DNA of 42,236 bases from contig BFEA01000450.1 of the NCBI GenBank assembly GCA_003427395.1, forward strand, positions 1,157,110 to 1,199,345, in the 5' to 3' direction. The position numbers and the translations under genes are program-made. Below the pieces are notes generated by a model, which searched no databases, had not been told where the DNA came from, and was given only the letters and a program-made list of their open reading frames with translations. How positions within the stretch are numbered: the stretch's first letter is position 1; every line of letters starts with the position of its first letter. The DNA is from Chara braunii (Eukaryota; Streptophyta; Charophyceae; Charales; Characeae). This document shows, in pieces, positions 17,855-29,226 of this stretch.

Positions 17855-18584
17855 GTGTCGCACGTGCATGACACATGTGAATCCTCACGGGAACATACCA
17901 CCATGGCTCAGATGATCTTGTTGTGCCCTCCCGCTTACCCCTTCTGCTCGGAACATACGTCCCTAGGAACGTGGCTCGACAACTTTGAAACACAAAGGTA
18001 CATTAACGATAGACGACAGGGAATAGTCAGATCGTAGTTGCATTGCAAAGCGAAAGATTGGTTCAAACACTACTGATGGGTTAATTGTGCTACGTTCAAG
18101 AACGTTTTTTTGAAAGATTCAACACCCTTAATTAGGACGTAGCCTACTTGCTACTAACGCGCCGAAAGCAACAGCCAAGTAAGTCTTCTAAACACGCTAT
18201 ATAAATTGGGTAGAAATGAAGGCATTGTTTGAGACATTTTTTATAGATCACATCCGAAATAGGGATTTCAAGATGAAGCTTAGAAATAAATGCTTGCCCA
18301 AAACGATGGCATTAGAAAATATTATGAAGCACCCCTGAGCTATGAAAAACCAAGAAGTAATGCAATATTTGGACATCGAGGAAGATAACGTTGAGGAAAT
18401 GATCGATGGCATCACCACGAGGAAGCGCTCGCTTCTAGCCGCGGTTGATCAATCAGAAATACATATACGCCCGTCAGGACCTGCTATGCAAGGCGGGCCA
18501 CATGCTCTTACGTCCTACCCGTGTCAAGAAGCATATAGCTCGAGTCTCTCACTGTCCCACAAGATCCTACTAACACACACTTGA
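17855..18584 (+). pseudogene. LTR-retrotransposon Gag relic
   Basis: One frame gives LGTWLDNFETQRYINDRRQG, then after a stop LHCKAKDWFKHY and, after another stop, WVNCATFKNVFL (18038-18110). A shifted frame continues WVEMKALFETFFIDHIRNRD (about 18207-18266) and, after a stop at 18337-18339, MKNQEVMQYLDIEEDNVEEM. The aromatic and Trp-rich pattern (..W...F...R......A..WF....W..F...F) is that of plant retrotransposon Gag. At least three stops and one frameshift make it non-functional. The zinc knuckle and protease follow in the expected order. Confidence 0.65.
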
Positions 18585-18840
18585 CTTCGATGATTTGCCA
18601 CACGTCCGTAAATGAAGGTGAATGGTTTGAGCTCCTGACAAAAATGCAAAACGCTTATATGGGGTGACTAGAGCATGTCCTACAGGAGGTTCTAGCATAT
18701 TACGTGGCTCGATCTCCTAAAGTGATCATGGTTTCTCAAGTGCCTTAAGTGCCTTTCCCCCATCAGTTTCCCCTGTTGTAGCACTGCCTTCTCAAGCTCA
18801 TGCATTCCCCCCCGCAACTGCCCGTAACGTCACCATGGCT

Positions 18841-18918
18841 GTTGCAAGGCCTGCTCGACGTTGCTACAACTGCAACCAACCTGGGTATTTTGCTCGAGAT
18901 TGTCTATATCTTCCGTAG
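18841..18918 (+). pseudogene. Gag zinc-knuckle relic
   Basis: The translation VARPARRCYNCNQPGYFARD plus C and a short tail ends at TAG (18916-18918). It has the C-x2-C-x4-x-x4-C spacing of a retroviral-type CCHC knuckle, but the zinc-binding His is Tyr (codon TAT at 18886-18888), a single C-to-T step from CAT. Loss of a ligand and the downstream stops indicate a dead element. Confidence 0.85.
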
Positions 18919-19531
18919 GCTTAAGCTCCGCTAGCTGCAACCTCAGTTATCGGTAATCAAGGGCAAGTTGGTGCACTTATGGATGAGGAACAATGCGTCA
19001 TAGCTTTGCCATCTCCTTCAACCGACCCATGGCCATCCACCTCCAGATAATCTCCGGAAGCGAATGCCCCTCTCAATCCAGCCGAGTAACTTTTTTTGGC
19101 GGGACTGGTCGACGAAGTCCGACCACCTGAGCCCAATGAAGAGAATCGTGAATGCATTATGTGTGACTCTAAAGTAGGGCCCCAATTTAAAACAGGCGAG
19201 ATATATGTCGTGACCATACTCAAGAAACTCGACATTTGCATCCCTATTCCAGTTCGTCATCTTTTGACCATCTCGGACGTTGCTAATGAAAAGTTTTGCA
19301 GCATTGTTTAAACAATGAGAAACGTTCACATATCCGTAGATTCAACATATGACGAAAAGGAAGCAGGGCTCCTTCGAAAAACCCACCCGTCAGCCTGTAC
19401 GGACTAGTCAGCCCGAAGCCATCGTGATCGTCGTTATCTCCTTCGTGGAGAAAGATCACTTAATCAAGGTAAAGTCGGTCCCATAGAAGAGCACTACGTG
19501 TGATTGTGAAGTATGGGGAACTTAGTACATT

Positions 19532-19920
19532 GCCCTAATCGATACTGGGTCATCCGAAGTGGCGCTGTCAATGAATGTCGTAGCAAAGATGGGACAAATG
19601 CACTCGATCTTGCCGCTACCAAGGAAGAAACTCTATGTCTCTGCTGATGAGGAAACAATAAATATCGATGGAATGATATGAAATGTCGTTATCAGAGTTA
19701 ATCGCATACACATGCTAGTCATTGCGCTTATAATGGACGTAAAAACATGCAACACATTGCTAGGTTTACCATGAAAAATGGCAGTGGGTGCACACCTTTA
19801 TTTTAATAGTTGTCAACTGATCCTTGCAAACACATGCGGTAAGCCCATCACCCTTCCCCTCCGATTCTTCATGTGTAGATTATCTAAGATCAACTTGAAA
19901 AGGTAGATTGATTGTTGCGC
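19532..19920 (+). pseudogene. Retropepsin (aspartic protease) relic
   Basis: ALIDTGSSEVALSMNVVAKM contains the DTGS active-site motif (Asp codon at 19541). Further on the same frame gives VIALIMDVKTCNTLLGLP (about 19720-19771), the conserved C-terminal LLGxPW-type motif, but the next codon is TGA where Trp is expected. Other stops lie at 19678-19680 and near 19805. The order Gag, knuckle, protease fits an LTR retrotransposon of Ty3/gypsy type. I found no reverse transcriptase or integrase downstream. Confidence 0.75.
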
Positions 19921-19942
19921 ATCGGGATGGTTGGGCCAATTT

Positions 19943-20131
19943 AAGATGAGGGAGACGAGGTAGTGCGCTTGGACAATGAGTACATCAACAGTGATTTCCT
20001 TCCTTCAGAGGAAGAATACGATGAGTCAAGTTATGCTGATTTGGTAGATCATATGTCCGCTCAGGAAGAATGGGCTGCATTGATGCATCTGTTCATCAAA
20101 GAATCCCAAGATGATACCTTGCACCATTAAT
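19943..20131 (+). pseudogene. Acidic post-protease segment of the retroelement
   Basis: A continuous frame (from about GDEVVRLDNEYINSDFLPSE to KESQDDTLHH before TAA) is rich in Asp and Glu and lies just after the protease on the same strand. I cannot assign a domain. It may be the linker between protease and reverse transcriptase or a lineage-specific extension. Confidence 0.35.
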
Positions 20132-21021
20132 TCCTTTCGGCTAGAGATTGAGAGTTCCAAGCCCGAAACGAATCGTTGACCATCTTCGTTCCTAACGCTG
20201 ACTGAACTTTGCATTCTCCTTGCTTCATGTCTGGGAGAACCGATTCTTCATATTGCGGACATGGCAAATCTTTTGGCACCTCCTTGTAGCTTGTACGAGG
20301 CTACATTGTTCCTATGAGAAAGATATCAACAAATATCGCAGTAAATCAATCATTCCGCCTCTCTTCCGTGTCCCTTGCTTACAGACGCTAAGATGATAGA
20401 GATGATCACGGAAGGAGCCGAGGTACTGATGGGAGAAATTCTAGATTTGATAACGGAAGTGGCGGAAAGCCAAGGAATCCAATCTTGACTATGACGCGAA
20501 GAGAAAGAAACAAAGATGGTAAGTCATGCGGAGTCGTAGATGCTTGCCATTGTTTTCTCCGTCTGTACCAATAGCTCCATGTTTTCAAGTGTGCCAGCTA
20601 CACAGTCGAGAGTGGATGGTTGGGAAGATATCCACGTCACAATCTTTTGGAACAATTCGATCTTTGTTGATTCTTGTGCACATTCCCAAGTCAATGTGAC
20701 TGCTTCTGGTAGATGTATTGTATGAGTATGCCTCGATATGGGCCAATTGCTCACAGGAGGGGTGGCGACCATGCAAGTGGCGTAGTATGCACAACCGGAC
20801 TGACCCACCATAATAGATGGGCATGTGTGTTTTATGTGAGGGGAAAAGAAAATAGTACGTATGTATGTTCTATTCAAATAGTAGGGACGTATGTTTTATT
20901 TGAACAAGTGAGTGTGTGTTGTATTCAAGTAAAACATACATGCGTTCTATTTAAATTACCATGGGCAGATGTTTCGCTTAGGCATGAGTCCGACTTCTTG
21001 CTTAGGCATGTGCACGTTATA
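20132..21021. other. Gene-free stretch, possible retroelement tail
   Basis: Frames up to 117 codons occur on both strands but none shows RT, RNase H or integrase motifs. Around 20860-20960 the words TATGTTCTATTCAAATAG, TATGTTTTATTTGAAC and GTTGTATTCAAGTAAAACAT are a small diverged repeat. Confidence 0.4.
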
Positions 21022-21165
21022 CTACACAGTTCGAATGCTATGTACAACTAGTATCAGGGCTACACAGTTCGAATGCTACGTATAGCCTGTATCTGGGCCG
21101 ACTGTTCGAATACTGGACCTGGTGGCAACGAGGCTACAATGTTCGAACAGTGGCCCCATTTCTTC
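21022..21165. repeat. Minisatellite, about 38-bp unit
   Basis: CTACACAGTTCGAATGCTAY followed by GTA...GTATC.GGG starts at 21022 and 21060. Shorter partial copies (ACTGTTCGAATACTGG and ACAATGTTCGAACAGTGG) follow. Confidence 0.8.
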
Positions 21166-21185
21166 TCAGGCCCTTTTTTTTTTCC

Positions 21186-21284
21186 ACATTTGGACTATTT
21201 CTCGATTTATATATGTTATTCTTGCGCAGAGGCCATGCTAATCTTCTCTGTATCATTCTAATTTTAACGGATGTCATGAAGGAC
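21186..21284 (-). pseudogene. U6 snRNA retropseudogene
   Basis: U6 is the catalytic spliceosomal RNA. The minus strand reads GTCCTTCATGACATCCGTTA, AAATTAGAATGATACAGAGA, AGATTAGCATGGCCTCTGCG, CAAGAATAACATATATAAAT and CGAGAAATAGTCCAAATG. The ACAGAGA box and the AGATTAGCATGGCC internal stem-loop strand are intact. The 5' stem-loop and central part carry about a dozen substitutions. The 3' end (AAATCGAGAAATAGTCCAAAT) follows plant rather than animal U6. It ends in GTGG plus nine A instead of a T-run. The upstream flank lacks a plant upstream sequence element and its nearest TTTATAT is about 43 nt away. It is therefore probably a retroposed pseudogene. Confidence 0.88.
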
Positions 21285-22159
21285 AAACCCTTGTGTTCCC
21301 ATAGCATAACGCACATACAGATATAAAGTACTAGTTTGTTTTAGGTGCCCCATTTTCGAAAGTTGGTACCCTGTATCCGTAATATACGAATACAACGCAC
21401 CCCGTGCATTCTATTTGTCATTAACGAATTTATATTTTGTTCCAGGAAAGACTTTAGTGTCTTGTCATCGATATGCTGCAAAATAAATGAGTTGGCCTTG
21501 CAAGTAGCATTGTGAATATCCTAAGTATAATATCGTTGCAAGTTATGAAGTTGCTAATAAATTCCCATCTCTTGTTGGTATCGTCTGCGTGGGGGCGAGG
21601 AAAAATAGTCAATTACGGAACCACAATATCTTGGAATCAAACTCATGGCTCAAACTTTGCGAATGCCTTTAGACATCTTAGATAAAACCATGAAATTATT
21701 GCTTGTTTCTTAGTAAGAAAATGTTCAACCTGTAGTATTCAGGCCCCTGATCCGGCCTTTTGCGAAAAGAGGAGAGGGTCTCGCATGCCTTGTGATCTAG
21801 TCTAAGAGATGATTAATGAGATACCCAAAATTTGAGGGCTTTCTTCGCACCACTGCAAACAATCTCGTCGGAAATTCACGAACAGGCAATGCAAGCTTAT
21901 AATACAAACATAAAAAAAAAAAAGGCAAAAAAACTTCAAAACCATTGTAAAAACCTATTTAGAGTTTTTCCCCGAATATGGTGTTTTTGCCAACTTTTTC
22001 GTTATTGGTCTAAATACGTCGAAACTGAATACAAATATACCCTAAAGCACATGCATACTATACGAAAAAACAAACAAGGAAAAAAGGAAAAAATTCAGAG
22101 AAATATGGCAGTTTCGGTGAAAAATCCACTGAAAATGACACCACTCATTAACTATTAGT
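21285..22159. other. Gene-free stretch, possible LINE region downstream of endonuclease
   Basis: On the minus strand this lies 3' of the LINE endonuclease, where reverse transcriptase should be. I could not find a YADD-type motif or other RT blocks. The A/T runs near 21910-21930 and 22080-22100 break up the frames. Confidence 0.35.
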
Positions 22160-22906
22160 GTCCGATCCTGGGTGCAGGCGTTGTGGGAGGATCACTATCA
22201 TTTGCAAAGCTCCTTTTAGCTCCTTTGTAATAAGTATGATGTCAATCTGTAACTTGGACTATCGTGTCCAATCCAAAGTGTGAATGCATGTGAAATTGCG
22301 GTCCCTCGGGTGCATACATCTATAGGCATCAATCAGATTTATGGATTGTCATAGGCTAACTAATAGTTCCTCGTCTTCCGATCCGTATTGGGATAAGACA
22401 TATTGTCGGCTCCAGCGGTGTAGCCATCTATCCGATATGGCGTTGAAGTCACATCAATGATCGTTGGTATCCGCTCCGACACTTATGTTTTAAGTTTCTT
22501 AAAAAAAAAAACTTGAGTCCTTTCCTCTACCCTGTTGAAGCGTAGACACTCATAATGCAGATAAATGATAGCTCAAGCATGCATAGTATGACTACACATT
22601 TCCCCTCCGAGTCTTCCTTATCCACTGCCCAGTTAACCATCTGAAACCTGGAGTGCTCTGGGACCCATATGGCTACCCCTAAGGCTGTTGTCGGGCAAAC
22701 GCGCAGAAAATTCGGTACGACCGGAATAATCTGTGTGCTTGACTATATTTAGGTTTATCCATCAAATGAGTTTTCCTTACGCACACCATGTTCGACTATA
22801 TCCTGCCACCTACCCCCTGAGTTGGTCCTGTATGGCTTATGTCTTGGTCGGGTTTAGTGTCACTAATCCGTTTACATTGAGTGATCGTAGGTCCAGGTTT
22901 GTTGTC
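22160..22906 (-). pseudogene. LINE (non-LTR retrotransposon) AP-like endonuclease relic
   Basis: Minus-strand fragments appear in the order of an L1-type endonuclease: NLDLRSLNVNGLV (22864-22905), VCVRKTHLMDKPKYSQAHRL (to about 22740), RGVAIWVPEHSGFQMVNWAV (near 22640-22700), MSVYASTG (near 22540), CDFNAISDRW (22425-22453), LINLIDAYRCMHPRDRNFTC (near 22320) and IDIILI (near 22235). The metal-binding Glu of the usual QETHL block is Lys here (RKTHL), the GDFN Gly is Cys, and the final SDH is frameshifted. Multiple stops and frameshifts show it is dead. Confidence 0.8.
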
Positions 22907-23629
22907 TTGAGACAGTCCTTCTATGCTTGGTTCCTATAGTACAGTCTGTCAATATCCCCCATCATCCAAACTCAATTGCGGTTGAAACTTTCTAAGCCTT
23001 TCCTACTGGAGTCTCTCACCCCATCGAATCCCACTCCACCATGGTGAGGACCCTTTTTCATATGATCTTCACGAGACAAGCGTACAAGTCCACTTGAAAC
23101 GAGGTCTGATTGGGTTTAATCTTTAGCAGTTGTAACTCCAGCAGTTGATTCACTCCATACCATTTTAGGCACGAATCTGTGTTTTCGTCGAACAACTTGA
23201 ATAGGTAGAGATTTGTTTTTGCGGTTTGGTGTGAAACTACCTACTGTCTGAAGTGTTGCTTGGACCCCCACCTTGAAGTGATTATGCAGTGCCTCCCGCA
23301 CCTATTTTTGGAACATGAAGTTCCTCATGGCATTAGTGGTTCAAATATTCATGAAGTACATGCCTTGCAAGGTCACCCCTCCGTGGTTGTGATTGACCCC
23401 CACCGGTGTAAGTCCCAACTCCCATTTCCCCCTCTGCTTTGGCAATATTATTATTACCATGTTATTTTGTTTAAATATATGTTTATCGTGACAACCCTGT
23501 TCCACCACTTCAAGTTGCCTCACCCTCAATCTGCATGATACTAAGTCTGCATTTTCCTTCTTTCCTCCTTTTGGTTCTGGTCTTGACCCTCTCCCCTGTG
23601 AGGTCAATTTGCCTCCCCATGTGTAGGTC

Positions 23630-23651
23630 GGGGGGGGGGGGGGGGGGGGGG
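23630..23651. repeat. Poly-G of 22
   Basis: Twenty-two G in a row. Such runs are hard to sequence and may be mis-sized; they could form G-quadruplexes. Confidence 0.9.
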
Positions 23652-23832
23652 TCTACTACAGCTTGGGAGTGGCTTCCTTCATCTGCTGGTACCTAAAACT
23701 GAGACTTTGCAATATGAAGAATTAACTGGAAAATTTTCCATCATGTTAGATAGGGTGCTAGTCCAACCTCCAACGCATTCTTGAGTGTTGTACTATTATC
23801 ATGATCCAACATTTCGAAAAGTTGTGCGTATG

Positions 23833-23957
23833 TTAAACCACCAGTACCCCAGGGGTTCTTAGGCTTCCTCCGATGTAAATGCATATGGGACCTGTGCGGC
23901 CCACCGATTCAGCCTCCGCGTAAACGACTAAAAACGTGGTAGGTATTGGTGGTTTAA
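23833..23957. mobile_element. MITE with TTAAACCACCARTACC termini
   Basis: The left end TTAAACCACCAGTACC and the reverse of the right end TTAAACCACCAATACC differ at one base in 16. The ends match those of the 10292 element, while the 90-bp interior does not. It sits inside the LINE-derived region and so is younger than it. Confidence 0.8.
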
Positions 23958-25450
23958 ATTCTAAAACTTCATTGTTGCTCCAGTATGTAGTGCCCTTAGC
24001 AACCCTGTGATCTAATCAACAATTGACTTCAAATTCTGCTCAGTAACCATGTCTGTCGGTTGGGCATCATAATCATTGTTTGGGCAATCAGCCATGACAT
24101 CTGTCGGAGCACGAAATTGTTCTATGTCCATGGGCACCACCCCGAAGGCTCCCTACAATGGATCTCCCTTATGTTGCTCTAGGTCCTACATTCCTTGTCC
24201 ATGCACGTCCTTATCCCCCGAGCTCTCATGTTTTGCTTCAATTGTATTTCCTTGGCTGTCTTCTTCCTCAATCCTGCATCGTTATACCCTCTTGTCATGG
24301 AGGCGTGTTGTGTGCTATGTGGTTTATCCCCCGAGGCTTCAACATGGTTTATCTCCAGAGGGTGGATGAAAGAATGGTTGAGCAATGACAAAAATTCCTT
24401 AGAGAGTTACGGGCTAGGATTTTGTTGGCAGAGGGCCATGTCCCATTACTTGCTTAAGAGTCAGGCTGTCCCCTATTACAATTACCTACAATCACTGCTC
24501 CAAAAGGCTGGAGGGGCCCATCGGTGTTGTACGTGCAGACAATGGGTGATCCATTGTGCCATAATATTCAATCTTTCCTCTACCTCTATCGTGGTCTGGG
24601 TGATATTGTGGGTCGGGGGGGGGGGGGAAATCCCTTGAGGCATGCGAGGTTGTGTTGTGCAAGTCCAAGTAGGCTGCCATACGGGGCTTGTCCTTGGGTG
24701 CCGATTGCCAACCCTTGGGTACCGTACATCCAAGTCTATGAAGCCTTGGTCAAACCTCTCTGGTGGGAGGCTCTCTGTTGCCCCTTCCCTGGTTTTGCTA
24801 TCACCCCCGCCGTCCCCTCCCTTTCTTTCGGGTAGGCTCCCTGTTGTGCACTCCCCAAGGTCCCCCCTCCTTGGGATCGTTGATCTGTCAAGGTGTTCCC
24901 CTTCGCCATTTGGCTCCTGGCTCAACCTGCGGACATCTGCAATTCAAGGGGGGGGTTCCACGTATCTTGGGGTCTCGTGTTCTTGTCAAGGTTTGGGCTT
25001 GCAGCCCACCTTTTTTGACTCGCTCTTGTGTAATCTGACATCATCTATATAGGCCGACGGTCAGTTTGGTCTGCGACAAGGAGTTTGGCTGTGCACTACA
25101 CCAACAATGTCGATCTCCTCACTCATTATCATTGGTTGTTATTTCCTATACCCATCCTACTACTCCCCCTTCCTTCTTTTTCGTATCTACCATCTACATA
25201 GACTGATAGTACATCAGTACCTGGGCATGAAGGGTCTCTAATAAGCGAGCTGGTTTCCTTTGTTTGATTGCTCGTGTGATGGAGCCAACTAGTTTTCGTG
25301 TAAAGATGGTCATACGATTGACACTTAAAATGCCTCAGCCTAAATTTGTGGGTCGTGTGTATCCTAATCTTGCAATCACCTATCAAGTAGGGGATAGCAT
25401 CATAAAGGACAAAGAGTTGCCCTTCGGTAACTTTGAGGAAAACATGAGAT

Positions 25451-26807
25451 AATCATCCCTCCTCTACATATGTAGGTAGAGAGGCTCAATAAAGTTACCA
25501 ATATTGTATTTCCCCCCAAAATCTTGAATAAATGTCACCTGGATCTTTATGGAGACCCATAAAAATTCAACCATCATCCGATTTCTTTTGTCCTCCAATT
25601 TCTATTTTTCGGGAGGGGTCCAGGGATAGACAAACACTTCCGATCTATCACATCAGATAGATCTCCAACCATTCATTTGATGTTTCTTCTCTTTCTGTAT
25701 GTTAATCACTGTGTTGGTTATGGTTGACACAAGTTGGATCAGGAAACACTCATGAACCCCCCTCTTCTGCACTCATTTTTAAGCATGTTAACCTTTTTAT
25801 AATCCAATTGACTTTGTCATTCGTTGATTTATAGGTGGCGGCATTATAAATTACTCATTACTTATGTGTTTACTGTAGGTCTCATTCCTCTTTTGGACCT
25901 TATCATTTGCAAGTGACTTGATCATTGATGATTTCCTCGGTGATTGATAACTCTATGCTTAGACCACGTCAAAAATCAGAAGAGGAAGAAAGCACCCGCC
26001 GTGGCCATGCTGTCTCGCGTAATCTTCCATAATCCTCCTCCATCTCCTGCTACTTTTTAATTGTGATGGTCTTTCTATGTGCGATCGTATGACCTTATCG
26101 ACTTTTTTTTTTTTTTTGACCACCTTCTCTGTTGTTCTTTAAATCCTTCAGAATCTTTGTTGCACTGTCTTGAGTTATAGGGTTTTTTCCTCAGAATCTC
26201 TCAGCTGCATACTGCCACATATGCCCTTTAAATATAAAGGTTGAGTCCACCCTCCGTTCTTTTTATAATTATACATCGTTATGTTGAACCTATCCGATAA
26301 TCCCTTTTCTTCTCTTCCCCATCCCATTTTCCAATCCTCCTTCTCACCTTTCGTTATCCTTCACCCTCTCAACCTCCATTCGGTCCTTTGTTATCTCATT
26401 CATTCCCTCGTTGTTACGAATCCCAAATAGTTTCCTGTTTTTTTTAACTATTTCTGATTATTTCCACTTATCCCGCTAATGATTGCTTATGTCAGTCCTA
26501 TTGTCGACTATTCATGTGGTTTGTGTGGGATATCACCGTTCATTCACCTTACTGTTCCTCCTTCTTCTCTTTCACCATTTTCGCTCCCCGCCCTGCGCAC
26601 CTTTTCCTTTATTTTCCCACTTTAATTTTGTGTTAGACCTCTCCTCTAAGGGATGGTATGTCCACGTCAGTGGTCATGCAGTTCCCCCTGCAATACCCCC
26701 CGCCACGTCAATAGGACAACTAAGCTATGCTTGCTCTCTGGAAGATCGACAGGAGTATCCTCACCATACCTAACCAGTTCTGGCCCGTCAACATGTTCAA
26801 CCATACA
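25451..26807. other. Gene-free, T/C-rich stretch
   Basis: No protein motif, RNA or clear repeat recognised in about 1.35 kb. A T-run of about 16 occurs near 26104-26118. Confidence 0.4.
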
Positions 26808-27100
26808 TTTGCAATCCCCGCCCAGTAAAACTTGCCCTACAATTTCATGTAATTGCCATCTGCCAAACATATGCAATTCCCGACCTATAAAATATGTCTT
26901 GCAATTATAAGCAATTATCGTAAGGCAAAAGTGAGATATGTAGTACTTTAGTGATACCGTGCCTCATCGCAGAAAATAGCTAGGTAAAAACGCCTACAAT
27001 TTTCGCCCCATACGATGTGCCCTACAATTCCATATGGTTATCGTCAAGTCAAAGTGTATTATACTCTACAATTTTATGCAATCCAATAAGCACCTTGCCT
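26808..27100. repeat. Diverged tandem repeat, about 63-bp unit
   Basis: Units starting near 26808, 26871 and 26993 share GCAATYCCCG or CAATTTTCG, then a CCYAYA..ATGT block, TGCCCTACAATTYCAT and TAATTGYCRTC..GYCAAA. A partial unit starts near 27050. Identity is roughly 65-75%, so the array is old. Confidence 0.6.
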
Positions 27101-28600
27101 TGTAAAAAAAAAAAAAAAAAAACGCATGGTTGTCGTTTCGCAACCCCAACATTTACTGATAAAACATGCAATCCTTGGTGTTTGATGATCCAAGTCTATT
27201 AACGTGGTCACCCGACCTTAATTCTAATTCCCTCTCATAGATGAAATTATGGTCGAAAAACACCACCATTCATACTGCAGTTATGTCACAAAATCAGCCT
27301 ATAGTCGGACAACGTCCAAGTCTCTATACTTTCCACGATCCACAAAATCGTGTCAGAAGGCAACGAAACGAATGAACGTCCCTCAACGGTTGCTGGTACT
27401 GACCTCTGATCTGACGTTGTGCCAGCGCCCCAATTGCCCAACCTAGTTTCCATGTCCTCCTCCACCATGACGTTTCCACCGCGAGGCCTCTTGAGAAAAG
27501 TCGATTCGTCAGGGGGGGTTGTCTTCTTCCTCTCGATCCACCAGTTCGAAGTCCTCCGTTCTTCTTTTCAATCCATGCTCCCTATCTCTTGGTCACCCAA
27601 AACACCTCGCCTCCTGCTCCTTACGGGATGACTGATCCGATACTTCTTGCGACCCTCTACGTATCGTCTTATACACGGATCCCCATACTTGTACGACATA
27701 ATCACCTAACACGTAATTCCTTCATCCACCCGTGCTCTCCCTACCACCAACCTCCATCGGTGCACCTTGTATGACTATGCTATGAATCAAACCGATGAGT
27801 CATGTCCTACTCATATTCTACCAGCCCTACTTCCGATGCACGATGACGATTATTCCTGCTATGGACACTTCAAACCTATCTAAGCACTAGCGCAGAAGCG
27901 ACGCTTTTTCCACTTCAATTCCATCATCAGTCCCCGAGACCATCACCCAACTTTGATTATGCGGGTTTTCAACCCAATGATATATGAAACCAAAATCAAA
28001 TAAAAAAGAAAAAAATACCGATTTATTGTACCCCTCTTGGTTTCTCACCTTCCCTAAGCTTGAGTCTCTAACCTAACGTAACCTATTTGCACCTCAACCT
28101 TCTACTCCCTGCATCCCCCAACTTTGTCTATGTAATAGAGTGGAGCCTAAACCAGCTTCACAAGACTTCAACGCTCCCATTCCCCCCTAATCCAACTAAC
28201 TCTTACTGTTAATCTCTACCAAATGTCATGGTCTTTCTAGTTCAACAATTGCTCCGAGAACCGTACACCCTTAACCCCATCCACTATCACTAACTTACCA
28301 CTCCTGACCCAGGTATCCCGAAACTAGTCTAGTCTTATGTGTAACTTTCCCACGCCAATAGTATGATAGAAAAAAAAAAAAAATGACTCATAAAAAACCT
28401 ATAGGGTAGGTTAACATTTTACTGGGGTAATTAAATGCAAAAGAATTCGGATGCCTTACTCACGAAACGATTGTAATTGTTAATCCCAAAAGGGAGGGAC
28501 CCGAATGGTGCATAGTATGAAGAAGCTCACCAAAATGCATTGCGAGTCTTCGGATGTATCACGAAATTCACATATGAAGGCGATAGGAAGCTCCACTCAT
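27101..28600. other. Gene-free stretch
   Basis: The minus-strand frame at 27286-27468 (begins MVEEDMETRLGNWGAG) is cleanly open but matches no family I recognise. I see no splice-joined continuation. A poly-A of 19 lies near 27104-27122. Confidence 0.35.
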
Positions 28601-29158
28601 GGGTTTGATTGAAGGGGGGTTGTTACTGTATAGTGGAGATGTCGAAAAATATCATTTTCTTACTAATTGTGTTGAAGCATGTCAGAGTACGCAAGAAAGT
28701 TAAAGATAACAGAAACTATATGATTCACCTTCTGGCAAGAGTCCCGATGTTGGAGTTGAAAAGTTCCCCATACAATAAGCTCGGAGGGGAAGTGTCCTTG
28801 ATGTGAAGACTTAGAGTTGGATTAATACTCCTTAAGGATGACATATAAGTTGTTCGATTTTGAAAAATCTCGTGTAGGGGGCGTGACAATGCAATGGTTT
28901 CGACTCTATTCCGGGGACTCCAAGAGGATTAGGTGAGCACTCAAAAGGTATCGAGAGCAATTGGCTAATCCCTCGAATCCGAGAATAGCAACGATGTTTT
29001 GGTTTGTGTCATTATTAGCAACACCCTCTACATTATGGTTGTCGTGTAGAAGGGTTAAACCGGAGTCCACGTGTGGACAACGGTCGTGGGTATTGAAGTC
29101 GAAAATCCACATATAATGGTATTGCTTAACATTAACTAGGATATGAAAATGGCGGGGG
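28601..29158. other. Gene-free stretch
   Basis: Short frames only (65 codons plus strand, about 106 codons minus strand), without domains. Confidence 0.35.
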
Positions 29159-29226
29159 GGGCTTTGGTAGTGTGACTTAGAAGAACTCACGGGAGGGTTT
29201 CGGTAGTGTGAGCTGGGAGAACTCAT
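29159..29226. repeat. Short tandem pair, 38-bp period
   Basis: GCTTTGGTAGTGTGACTTAG plus AAGAACTCA is repeated, with a few changes, as GTTTCGGTAGTGTGAGCTGG plus GAGAACTCA. Confidence 0.75.

Larger units (their letters stand above)
22907..25450 (-). pseudogene. Probable LINE ORF1/linker remnants
   Basis: Directly 5' of the endonuclease on the same strand are long open stretches. Examples are a 147-codon frame (24482-24925), rich in Pro, Arg and Gly, and shorter segments such as GAFGVVPMDIEQFRAPTDVM (near 24120) and GVNHNHGGVTLQGMYFMNI (near 23350). This is where LINE ORF1 and its linker belong, but I recognise no RRM or zinc knuckle, so assignment rests on position. The segment contains a MITE (23833-23957) and G-runs at 23630-23651 and 24615-24627. 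Confidence 0.35.

Noticed and set aside
20029-20050. Possible YADD-like reverse transcriptase motif (SYADLVDHM)
   Set aside because: Reads YADL, not YADD/YVDD, and lies in an acidic segment without other RT blocks.
20524-20877. 117-codon minus-strand ORF in the retroelement region
   Set aside because: Opposite strand to the Gag/protease relic, no RT, RNase H or integrase motif.
24195-24638. 147-codon plus-strand ORF
   Set aside because: Overlaps an equally long minus-strand frame inside the LINE-derived region and ends in a poly-G translation; no domain.
25264-25452. Plus-strand ORF resembling a LINE ORF1 fragment (PQPKFVGRVYPNLAITYQVG)
   Set aside because: Opposite strand to the LINE endonuclease and no cysteine motif follows; similarity is only impressionistic.
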